DNA of 26,443 nucleotides from Lactarius indigo. Its lineage: Eukaryota; Basidiomycota; Agaricomycetes; Russulales; Russulaceae. The DNA lies in assembly GCA_025766275.1 (NCBI GenBank), contig JAFKAC010000288.1, forward strand, positions 1-26,443, given 5' to 3'. Numbering within the stretch: position 1 is the first letter of the stretch; every line of letters starts with the position of its first letter. The notes under the pieces were generated by a model. The model searched no databases. It was not told the origin of the DNA and saw only the letters and a program-made list of their open reading frames with translations. Shown here in pieces: positions 1 to 8,887 of the stretch. A program made the position numbers and the translations under genes.

Positions 1-60
1 TGGCTATTTTTGGAAAGGTTATAGAAGTACAGGTACAGACGGATCCCTCCATTTCACTTT

Positions 61-693
61 ATAGGTACTGGCAACTGTGCTGACGACGCAGCTGATGACA
101 GTATTTATGAGCTCCTTCGTACGATGGATCTCGCTATGTCCCCAGTCCTGGCAGAGGAATCTGCCGTGAACGATTTTGCTGTGCTGCTGTTGCGTGCGTT
201 GCGCTACAACACGAGGGGCAGGTGTTTTAAGGACGAGGAAGGGCATCCCTCTTGTTATTTGTGGCGAGAGCAGGTATGCCAAAACGGGCGTGTGTATCAT
301 CGACCAAAACGGAATCTTGCTCCTCGTCCAGGAAGACAAACGACACATGGACAATTCAGACCCAGAGCCACAGCTCATCGCAAAAGCTATCGCAGCCTTC
401 GCTGCAAATAATCAGACTCGCCGACAAACACCCAATCTAACTTCCCTTGATTCCAAGATGATGACCGGAATCACTTTGAAGGGCACCGTACCGATTCTTA
501 CAGAATTGAGGTCACAGTAGCACTTGTAAACAGTATCGGAGGTGGGGTTTACCCTCAGGAAGCAACCACTGTCTATGCGCACATTCCCAATAACCCGAGA
601 CCGAATCGCCGCTGGAGCGAAGGCATGAAGCCATTGGATAATAGGAAGGTCATTCTGTCTTGTTATGAGGTCTTTAAGCAATTTGTGAATTAA
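61..693 (+). pseudogene. Decayed PD-(D/E)XK-like protein of a dispersed basidiomycete family
   Basis: The conserved reading is split over frame 1 (about 61-225), frame 2 (about 228-492) and frame 1 again (about 493-693, ending in TAA). No intron-sized gap explains the switches, so I call two one-base frameshifts near 225-230 and 490-496. Recognisable pieces in order are ELLRTMDLAMSPV, LVICGESRYAKTGVCIID, ILLLVQEDKRHMD, the start of a GITLKGT segment, and RPNRRWSEGMKPLDNR followed by CYEVFKQFVN at the end. I recognise this order from uncharacterised agaricomycete proteins that occur in many copies. The VCIID...QEDK spacing (Asp, then Glu-x-Lys after a beta strand) resembles a PD-(D/E)XK nuclease core; that is my inference, and no function is proven. 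The 5' end is unclear because a stop precedes codon 61 in frame 1. Confidence 0.6.
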
Positions 694-1503
694 AGTGAAA
701 TGTATGTTAATGTTCCCGAGGACCAGACGGGGGTTGATTTTGTTCGACCAGATCCAATACTTGGTAGTGGCGAATGGAATTTGGGTGTACTCGACCTCTC
801 ATACCTTTAGTAATTTGGAAGGGCCACTCCGGGAATCATTTCAAAATGCTCTGTAAACAGATGGCTCTTGCTTTCTACCCAAAAATGCCTGCAGTCATTT
901 TCTTCCTATGGAAAGCAGGCGTGAGCAGGGGGGGTTCGGCTATCCCTGTCCCGGGAGTCCACGCCCGCACAACGCCCATTCAACAATTTTGCTATTTCGA
1001 GTCACCGGTACCTTGATGCTGCATCCAGTGCGGTCTCATGAGAGGTGCTCCTTTCGCTGATGTCGAGTTATCCATTTGTGAGGCGGTGTACACCGCAGCG
1101 ACACCGTGCTGCTCATTGTCCAAGGATGCAACGTCTTCGCATTTCCTTGGCGGGTACTGAACATTAGGGTGCCTATTTTGTGGGCTGATAGTTGACGAAG
1201 TTGTACCGGCCACGTCATCTAGAGATCAAACCTGCCATGTGTCCGTCTGGATGGAAGGTAGTTGGAGCTGAATGAACAGTGTTTGCGAGTGGTAAACTTA
1301 AAATGCGCTTGCCATGCGCCACGATGACATTTCCAGCCTAAGGGACAGGAGCAAATGCGAGCGTTGCCAATTGATGCCAGGCTGGGTGCAGAGGAGGAGC
1401 GCATAACGCACAAGTGATGCGGGATTTCGAAGTCCGCTCTTGTGATGTATAGAATTGTATAGATGTAGACAACGAGTAGAATTGTATGACTCGCTCAAAC
1501 ATG
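694..1503. other. Intergenic stretch, no gene recognised
   Basis: This 810-base gap lies between the decayed gene on the left and the 3' end of the mannosyltransferase gene. It holds only short overlapping open frames on both strands, with no family motif that I recognise. Part of it must be the mannosyltransferase 3' UTR. Confidence 0.5.
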
Positions 1504-3157
1504 TTACAACCTTTGCCATTTTCCAAGACACGAGCGCCGGTCGAGATCTGGCGGACAAGTGGCCGTCCAATCACATCGTATAATCAAAAAGGGGGATTTT
1601 TCTTACCAAAATTTTCTTTGGGGTCGCACGCACAGCGTCTAGCCATGTGTGCGTCTCCCTGTGGGCAATGTTGAATGTCGCCATGACGATAGCCGATGCT
1701 ATCTTGGAAGAATAGCTTCTCCTTGTGCAGGAATAAAGACAGAGCAATGCTCAGTATTGATGCACTGTCCCATCGCTTCGCGTACAGTAAAATTCAGCCA
1801 CCAAGGAAGCGCGGCGTTCAAAAATGTGACCCAGCGTACCTCGTAAAATATACCACCTTTCTTGTCCAGATAGTCGAAGAATGTCAAGTACCCTGCACTC
1901 CTCAGGAACTTCATGTCGACGACTTCGAAACTACTCTCGTCTAGGAGCGCTTTGACCTGAGCAGGAACACCGAAGGCCCACGACTGTCACGCACAGTGGC
2001 ACAAGGTATAGGTATCTTCGTCCTCTGTTACGAACCCCGCCAAGTTGCTTCCCGTGTTTATACGGAGCTTGTGCTCCTGCATAAAATCTATCGTTATTCA
2101 GGAATCAAGAAATGGCTACACAACAAGTCGTGCGCGTACCGTATACTGCCTCCCATAATGTGGAGACAGTCTGTTCCATTTCGCGAAGAGCCATATTGAA
2201 TGCTTCGAAGCGTCATCAAGCAACAGCCAGTTAGGACATGGGTTTGTGGTACCGTATATTTTCCCTTCTCGCATGATCTCGAACGGGTCCTCGAAAAAGT
2301 CGCAGAAGTATTGCGACCCCGGTCTTATAATTTTTGGTCAAATAGGACCACGCCAGCCAGGATAGTCTAACTGACTGGATTCGCCAGTAATACCTATATG
2401 GTTGAAGGATATCCTGTCGGGCTAAAAACTGTGGCAGATCTCAGCCTGCATCTGAGCGGGTAAAAGGGTTAGTATTACACCAGCATTGAATCTGCTCAAG
2501 TTCCTAAAGCTACGAGAAGCAGGGTCAAAGGGTTCTTTCAGTGAATTCAGACAGGCACATACCGTGCGCTGTCTAGTCAGTTGACCAGGGTATAAGCAAG
2601 CGTGTGAACAAAATATTGTTCGGCGTCTACCTCCTTGGGGAATTCTCAGCAGTCCCATGTTCTTACGCACTTGCTCCGCCCTGGTTCTGTTTATCCAATC
2701 AGGGGGACCCCAGTGTTCCGTGGGGATCACATCGAACGAGATTGGGGAATCAGTCATTGTCGAGACACGTCTTGAGTTAGGACAGTCAGGCTGGTGACGC
2801 TCGAGAGAGAGGACTGGAGAAGTACGTTTTGAAGTCTTCCGTAAGTGGCTCGTCGCATAGAAACGTCCACGGATATCTAGCCTGTGCATTGAACCTATCC
2901 TCAATTTGTTGCATAGTAGTGAGCACAGCTCCTAAGTCGGAATCTTCACAGACGACGAGGAGAGTGGCATCGGTTGGGCTCGTTAACGGCAAAAGCCGGA
3001 GGTGACCAAGGGGGCTGGTCAGGGTGTAGAGTAGTGTCTGCATTACATAGGTTCGAGTTAGTGGTCTATTAGGGAAAAGTAGACAACATGCCAGCGAGAG
3101 GACGGCCACGATCACGATCGAGAGAAGTATGTTGCGGCGGATTACACTTAGGGACAT
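1504..3157 (-). CDS. Alpha-1,2-mannosyltransferase, KRE2/MNT1 family (GT15), 11 exons
   Basis: Golgi type II membrane mannosyltransferase that extends O- and N-linked mannans using GDP-mannose. Exons, by position: 3157-2826, 2770-2631, 2572-2563, 2509-2481, 2421-2376, 2323-2253, 2202-2147, 2076-1995, 1940-1840, 1775-1607, 1547-1504. They sum to 1080 nt (359 aa) with consistent phases. Residues about 9-29 form a hydrophobic anchor. Family landmarks follow in order: QQIEDRFNAQARYPW, FDVIPTEHW, FRNLSRFNA, PYRYYWRIQPG, FCDFFEDPF, TVSTLWEA, YTLCHYESSFEVVD (Glu261 aligns with the proposed nucleophile), FFDYLDKKGGIFYERW, IALSLFLHKEK, IGYRH, ACDPKENF and SCLGKW. Two points are odd. Exon 3 is only 10 nt. 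The normally conserved Glu of YYWR(V/I)EP is Gln186 here. The gene is divergent from the coiled-coil gene, with 124 bp between start codons. The family call is firm; exact linkage specificity cannot be read from sequence. Confidence 0.88.
2563..2572 (-). other. 10-nt micro-exon of the GT15 gene
   Basis: The bases on the coding strand are acagcgcacg, preceded by a CTGACTAG acceptor and followed by a GTATGT donor. Including it is the only way I found to join the exon ending at 2631 (phase 1) to the exon starting at 2509 (which needs phase 2) in the conserved frame. It gives QGDSARFRNLSRF, where the family has a similar short linker. This rests on frame logic only. Confidence 0.6.
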
Positions 3158-3281
3158 AACTGGTAAAGGGGGACCGCGGCGGAACGCTGCCTTTTCAATT
3201 GAAGTTGACGTTGATATAATACACTAGGTGTGCGATAACAAAATTTCTCACCAGAAATAAGTTTACCCACAGCAAATAAGA

Positions 3282-5475
3282 ATGCCGGTTGTTGGACTTG
3301 GACCTCCGAAGACTCGTCGCTGTCATGTTCGTCGTCCACGGTTCCTTTCGCCCTTGTACCTCTCGAGCTCACATGGATTGTTATGTCAGTTTTTCGACGT
3401 CCGAGGCCACCGGGTCCACCAGCACGGTGAATCCGGGTGCCCGCGTACTTCTGCCACTTGTCATTTCGTTCACCCGTCCGATCCAGAATGGGAATCTGTT
3501 GTCCGTGGAGAAAGCAGAAGGTTCAGTGACGATTACTCGGCTCGACGCTCGCCATCGCTCGATCGCCAACGCAGCGCCTTGAGCCCCAGACGACAGAGGA
3601 CGCCACCCCGTGGGAGTGTCCGTGTCCGTAGCCCTGTTTGGCGTCACGGCTCTTCACGAAGTCCCCGTCGTGATGATCATCCCCCGCCACACTACCACGA
3701 TCGTGACGTTCGACCTCCCCGCCGTTCATCCTCGCACGAACGTCCCACTCTCGCCCAACGCATCGATTTAAACTCCAAACCGGATCACATCCCCCCCAAG
3801 GCTCCCCCTAAACTCGTCATGTCACATACAACCTCTCGCGATCGCCCTTCCGAACAGGATGCTAGATCCAGTCCCATCGCTCCTGCCAAAGGGACAGCAG
3901 CGGCCCCGCCCTCTAGTATCACAGCATCTAAGCCCTCGTCTGAAACAGCCTCCAAGCCCCCTGGTCCCGCGGCAGCGCCCTCACATCGGCCGTTCTCAGA
4001 AGTTCTTCCGCCACCTCCCATACCAAAAAACTCGTCTCAACCCAGCGATGATGTGATGACACCTGAGCAACGACGAGCTGTGTGGGAGAGACGTATCACG
4101 TAAGTCGTCGCCGCCTCCGTCGTACACAACCCCACTCTTAACTTATTTTCAGCCTCATGGCGGATGCCACCAAGGAATTTATGGAACTTGAAAAGCTGGG
4201 GCAAGATATGCAGATGCGTCGACGTCAAGTTCAGTCGCCTGGATTTGCCGCGCTCCCTTCTGACGTCAAAGCCACTTTCCAAACCGGCCTCACAAGTGCT
4301 GAATCCGCCCACCAGAAGAAAAAGGACTCCTTTGATAGCGTGATCAATAAGCTTTCCGAAACAGATTTCTGGCCCCCCGTCCCCTCGCAGAGAGCCGGTG
4401 AATTGGAGGCCAAGCTGAAGGAAGCAAAAACGTTACTCGGAGGCTTGGCCGACGGTGTCAGTCAGTTGTACAAGAGGATCGAAGGTCTCTATGAACAGCG
4501 CTCAGGTGGCCCCAACGCAAAGCGACCAGGTCCGGACGAAGACGTAGAAATGGCCGACGGGGCGGTTCGTACCAAAAAACGACGACGCTTATCCATCAAC
4601 GGTAGCGATGATGCGACCCCGTCGGATATACGCGAAGATGTAGAGTCTATTAAGAACACCATACGCGAAATCGACGACCACCTCCACGAGGTCGAGAATG
4701 ACATATCCCAGCACTCTTGTCACGTTATGGAACTGCTTGAGGTGAAGATAGAGGAGAAAATCGAAGAGATCGCGCGGAATGCCGACGTATCCTCTCTGGT
4801 CGAAGTTCGGCTCGGCCCACAGACTACCAAAACCTTTCAGGCGTTCAGCGAAAGCTTCGCACAAGCTGATCGAGAAATCGGGGAACTTGCGCAGGAGGTG
4901 GCAGAACTCATTCCGAAGTTAGACTCACTCAAACGTGAGAATGACCTCTTCAAGCAGGAGGACGCCTCGAGTAAGGAATTACTCGCCGAGGTGCGTGACC
5001 GCCGTCTCCGTTACTACCATCCTCTCACGGACGAGGACATCTACAGTTAGTGAAGGCAGATCAAGAAAATGCTGAGGCGCTTGCGCGCCTTCGAGCCGAG
5101 GCTGAGTCCTTAGGGAGCACCCTTAAAGCACAGGCGAACAGGGCGACTCGATCATTATTGCCACCACTACCAACATATCCCCTTCCCAAACCTTTCATGG
5201 ACGCCATCACGACATCTGTCCAACAACAGGTGCACGAGCAGGTACTTCCTATCTTGGCAGAAACACGCACCGACACCGAACGCATCGCAAAGGCCCGCGA
5301 TATGGAGCTGTATGAAAAGCTCGTTGGAGACAAAACTGATCAGTCCTCTAAGCTAGCCCAATTGATATCGGCATGGATCGAGCGGCACCCTGACTATGTC
5401 CATCAAGCGTTGACTGCTGCCGCGGCCAGTGCAAAGGGTAGCGGCGCTGGGGGTTCGGGTCGTGTCTCCACATAG
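3282..5475 (+). CDS. Ser/Arg/Pro-rich coiled-coil protein with CCCH-like zinc finger
   Basis: Three exons: 3282-4099, 4153-4990 and 5047-5475, joined by GTAAGT...CAG and GTGCGT...CAG introns. The total is 2085 nt (694 aa). The N-terminus holds a Cys/His cluster, CQFFDVRGHRVHQHGESGC followed by six residues, Cys, three residues and His, and then HPSDPEW. This resembles a CCCH finger, but the first spacer is unusually long. Next comes an Arg/Ser-rich stretch with SP and RS dipeptides (about residues 75-150), then a Pro/Ala/Ser-rich stretch, then a long charged helical region. That region is predicted coiled coil (residues about 280-590), includes a KKRRR basic motif (a possible nuclear signal), and is followed by a Gly/Ser-rich tail. 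Together this suggests an RNA-linked nuclear protein, but I do not recognise the orthologue. The start is uncertain: a splice acceptor-like TTATGTCAG at about 3384-3392 could mean another first exon. Confidence 0.72.
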
Positions 5476-5629
5476 TTCAATCTACCGCTTCTTGGTTAAC
5501 AGCTTCCTGTGTCCAAAACGAAATATCATCTATATAATCATGCTGTAGATAGAACAGCCCAGTGGGACGAAGTCGCAATATTTCTTGGATCTCGGGAGGG
5601 GCTCGATGACTTCGCGAACAACGCATGTT
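5476..5629. other. Short intergenic gap before the tRNA
   Basis: The gap lies between the 3' end of the coiled-coil gene and the downstream side of the tRNA gene. No coding signal is seen. Confidence 0.4.
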
Positions 5630-5634
5630 AAAAA
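5630..5634 (-). terminator. Pol III terminator of tRNA-Ile
   Basis: A run of five T on the minus strand lies two bases past the 3' end of the tRNA. This is the normal eukaryotic RNA polymerase III stop signal. Confidence 0.75.
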
Positions 5635-5636
5635 GT

Positions 5637-5728
5637 GGACCTTCCGAGAATCGAACTCGGGACCCTTGCATGAATGGGCTAAGGTAACCTCATAAGTACA
5701 AAGCTCTACCGATTGAGCTAAAGGTCCA
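5637..5728 (-). tRNA. tRNA-Ile(UAU), intron-containing
   Basis: Read on the minus strand it folds as a full cloverleaf. The acceptor stem pairs GGACCTT with AAGGTCC. The D arm is GCTC-AATCGGTA-GAGC. The anticodon stem pairs TTGTA with TGCAA (one G-T pair), the variable loop is GGGTC, and the T arm is CCGAG-TTCGATT-CTCGG. The anticodon loop starts C-T-T-A-T, giving anticodon TAT (decodes AUA). About 19 extra bases (roughly 5671-5689) sit just 3' of the anticodon, the canonical position of nuclear tRNA introns. No CCA is encoded, as expected in eukaryotes. Position 37 appears to be G, whereas A is usual for this isoacceptor, so the exact intron ends and the identity deserve a check. Confidence 0.88.
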
Positions 5729-6036
5729 ACACCTCTGGTCTCATTTTATGCGTCTACGATCCTCACGGGAGGGTCGGATCGAAGCGTTCGGATTTTCTAC
5801 CCTCGCCTATCCTTTTAGCTATCGTTGGCAACATCCACCTAACATGTGGAGAAAAAAAGTTAGAGCCAACACCAGGGTCTATTCTCCAAACCATTGCACG
5901 CTTGATCGGGAAATTGGCCGGTTCTCATGGACTACCAATTGGGTGTGTCTAACGATACATCTGTAGGTGCATCTAACCGAAAAGATACCCGAGACCCAAG
6001 AAAACCCTGCCTTGCCGCGCCCTGCCACGCTTTACC
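5729..6036. other. Intergenic stretch, no gene recognised
   Basis: About 308 bases separate the 5' side of the tRNA from the stop codon of the ABC ATPase gene. I see only shadow frames. It should include tRNA upstream sequence and the ATPase 3' UTR. Confidence 0.4.
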
Positions 6037-6977
6037 TCACGGTTCGTCTGTGCTCTCCTCCTGAACGCCAACGGGAGTGAGGTGTAGAAACCGGGTGCCG
6101 ACGCGCGCGGCTTGCTCGTCAGAATGTGTGATCCAAACGATCGCCTTGAGAGACGAGCCGGCGTCCTTGACCTCCTCTACGAGCGCCTTCTCCACCACAG
6201 CGGAGCTCGCTGGATCGAGCGCGGAAGTCGGTTCTACGAGTGAGAGTGTCAGGAACCAACGTCGAGCCTTAGAAGAGAGAGCGCGCGCACCATCTAGCAA
6301 GAGCACCTCGGCGCAGTTAAGCCCGTAGGGGATCGCGAGCGATAGTCGCTGGGCCTCGCCGCCGCTGAGGGAGCTCCACGGGCGGTCCCAGAGCTCCTTC
6401 GCGATCCCCCATCGCTCAGCCAGGTCCATCGCGCGATGTAAATGGAGGGAGTCGCCCGCGAAATGTTCTGGGGCGAGGCGCGCGTGGAACGTACAGAGGG
6501 TCTCGATCAGATCGCGTGGTGTGCCGGGGAGCAGCGAGGGCCGTTGGGGGATGTACTGGACGTGGGTCCTGTATGAGGGGACACCTGGTTATGGGTCACG
6601 ACGGTCATGGAGTGAGGGACACTTTGTGGCGTTCCGGGTGGTCGGCGTACCGTAACTTTTTGGAGGTCTGTTTTGCCCGTGAAATATGGGAGAGAGCACC
6701 GCGAGGACGAGAGCACGACTCACTTTCCCTTGAACTCTATGACACCATGGTAAAGGCTGAGGTGGGCCAGACACTTCAAGAGGGTTGTTTTTCTAGGAAA
6801 AACAACAAGGGATGAGATGACGGTGAGGTGGAATCGAGTGTGAGTTCACCCAGCACCACTGCGTGCCTGCACGATGATGATGTCACCCTCGTTCACATTA
6901 AAGTTGACGTTGACAAAGATAGGATCGCCTTCTGGCCGAACGCAAGAAAGATTCCTCACGGTAACCAAGGGGGCCAT
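6037..6977 (-). CDS. Stand-alone ABC transporter-type ATPase (resembles FetA/STAR1-like ATPases)
   Basis: A single nucleotide-binding domain without membrane segments, 234 aa. Five exons: 6977-6850, 6792-6724, 6667-6651, 6584-6291 and 6233-6037, summing to 705 nt. Exon 3 is only 17 nt. Landmarks: Walker A ARSGAGKT at 38-45, Q-loop YIPQRPSLLPGTP around 82-94, signature LSGGEAQR at 144-151, Walker B and D-loop VLLLDEPTSALD at 165-176, and H-loop WITHSD near the end. The start at MAPLVTV fits the usual beginning of such domains. The Q-loop style and compact size remind me of the bacterial YbbL/FetA and plant STAR1 ATPases, which work with a UPF0014 permease. No such partner is present in this window. 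The first Gly of Walker A is Ala. The ATPase fold is certain; the substrate is unknown. Confidence 0.87.
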
Positions 6978-7143
6978 ACCTTGGAGAAGTGCGGGTTGTT
7001 GCAGGTTCGCAGCCGCTCTGTTGCTCTTCTCAGATATCTCTCAAGTCTCACGCTTCGGTCCGAGCTTCCGCCAACGCCAACCGCCAACGTCAACCGCGGT
7101 TACACATTTGCATTAGTCTAGAGTAAAGTATTGAATAAACGTC

Positions 7144-8442
7144 CTAAAACTGTGGCTGTCCTGGTGGTGGCACCATTCCCATCTCCTCCGGCGTCAGGCT
7201 TGTGCTCTCGATCATCACACCGACACCGACCTTCGCCGCGTTCTGGGGTAAACAACAGAATGAATCAGAACAGGATGGGAACCGATTAGTAGGACGCACT
7301 TTGAAGTGATCAATCTCTCCAGCGACCGTGAAGGCGAAGCTGGGTGCAAACCGTTGCTCCAGAAGCGCTGATACTTTGCCCGTAGAGTCCAGCTGAGCCC
7401 GGAACGTCGACATGCGCAAGTCATACTTGGCGCCTACAGTGGCAATAGCATCACGACGCATGGGCGCGGCAATGACCTGCAAGTCTGCCGCCGCCTCCAC
7501 CTTCTCGCTCAGCTTATGCCAATAGGTTGCTTGGAGTACACCGATCGGCTGAAACTGAGCCGTCGCGATCCACTTCCCATCGGAACCTGTCAACTTGGCA
7601 AGGTACGACGAAGATACTTCTGCCTGGTCGGGTGCGGCTCTTTGGTAGAGCGTCTCGATGCCCAGTGCTAGGCTCTTCGTGACGGACTGGAGATAGCTCC
7701 CGACGTAGATGCCAGAGCCATCTAATGGGGACGGATTGATGACTTTACCGTTCAAAGTGTAGTCGAGACCTGAATAGTCGTGCTCCAGCTGAATCATGGT
7801 ATGACCAGGCTGCATCCCAAGCTACAGAAGAGTGTTGCTTGTTATTGAAGTGATTCGTAAACCTAAGGACGGTAACCTACCTGTGCTTGCACTTTTGAAA
7901 TATTTGATCCTGACCAATTTTGCTGGAATCGCCCAGAGACGTTTCCCTCATGGTCGACGTTGCCTTGTAGGAGCCCCTTTTATCATAAACTTGGTTTGAA
8001 AACCACACGTCATATGACTAGAATTTCGCGACCCACCTTGGAGTTCGCAAACAGCGCGCCAAACGAGTAAGTTGGGGGTGCCGATTGGGAAGCCAGCTGG
8101 AACGAATGGGTGACCTGGAAAGCAGGGTCCATCGACAGCCCCTTCATAAGGTCGGCTCGCGCGCCATCAAAGATGAAGTTGGTCAGATGGGTAGCTGTGT
8201 CACGCTGTCAGCTCCCCCCCAATAGTTTACGAAGAATAAAAATGTTTACTTTTGACCTCTTTCTGTAGATTCTCTACTGAGCCTGGGTTAGGCAGACCGA
8301 GTGCTGTACGCCAGCTGGAGAACCGGGAGGAGGCATTGGCGAGAGGTGAAAACGCAGAGAAAAGGGTAGATTTTTTTGATTGGACAGGAGCCTCCGTATA
8401 CGAGCCTGGGGGGAGGGATTTTTCATGCGAGGCTGCGGCCAT
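7144..8442 (-). CDS. TOM40: TOM40, mitochondrial outer-membrane import pore
   Basis: Beta-barrel channel of the TOM complex, the entry gate for nearly all imported mitochondrial proteins. Five exons: 8442-8250, 8194-8037, 7976-7881, 7821-7300 and 7242-7144, giving 1068 nt (355 aa), a normal fungal TOM40 length. Landmarks: LGLPNPGSVENLQKEVK followed by THLTNFIFDGARADL near residues 50-80, PAFQVTHSFQL, LLQGNVDHEGNV, KVQAQLGMQPG, LDGSGIYVGSYLQSVT, TYWHKLSEKVEAAADLQV, VGAKYDLRMSTFRAQLDSTG, and a C-terminal NAAKVGVGVMIES strand that should carry the beta-signal. The start at MAAASHEK was chosen because upstream sequence in that frame has no homology. The last intron (7243-7299, 57 nt) has no in-frame stop and is a multiple of three, so its retention would insert 19 residues. 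The stop is 167 bp upstream of the start of the ABC gene, on the same strand. Confidence 0.95.
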
Positions 8443-8887
8443 GAGAGTTAAAGGGAATAGAGCCGCGAAGGCGATTAGTTGGTTGGTTGTATGAGAACGG
8501 ACTCTGTCAAGGCACGGTACACGTCCGGGCAAAGGCGCGCCAAAAAACTGGGTCTCCAAACAAAGACAAACTAGACTTTCCGCGTGACCTAAATTACACT
8601 GGGGTGTCATCATCATGCTCACGCAAGTTCAGTGCAAGTATAACCTTCCATTCGTCGTCAATCGTTCGTAAGCGTCAATAAGGGTCAAGTATCTAGGTAT
8701 CGCTGGATGAGTAGGAAGTAGGAAGGTCAGACTCGACAATAGCAACGAGGCACTGCAAGCAGTAACAATATAGAAAAATATGTAGCAAAAAAAAAAACAA
8801 AAACAAAGAAAATATCAATAGTCAATACAAGCCCAGATCGGTTTCATGATCACCAAACGTGAGTTTCCTCCAACCACCACACATTAC
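8443..8887. other. Intergenic stretch with A-rich tract
   Basis: The gap lies between the TOM40 start and the 3' end of the membrane coiled-coil gene, so it holds the TOM40 promoter and the neighbour's 3' region. An A-rich low-complexity tract lies at about 8785-8812. No gene is recognised. Confidence 0.5.

Noticed and set aside
1504..3157. First impression of a fragmented mannosyltransferase pseudogene, because family motifs jump between frames.
   Set aside because: Each jump is explained by a GT...AG intron of 50-70 nt, and all phases close to an intact 359-codon product, so it is an intron-rich gene.
3148..3372. Minus-strand 74-codon ORF upstream of the mannosyltransferase.
   Set aside because: It is not in frame with the mannosyltransferase start and overlaps the 5' part of the divergent coiled-coil gene. 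A charged composition alone is no support.
7144..7815. A single uninterrupted 223-codon TOM40 exon.
   Set aside because: The segment 7243-7299 has canonical splice ends and interrupts conserved porin sequence, so it is better read as a stop-free intron.
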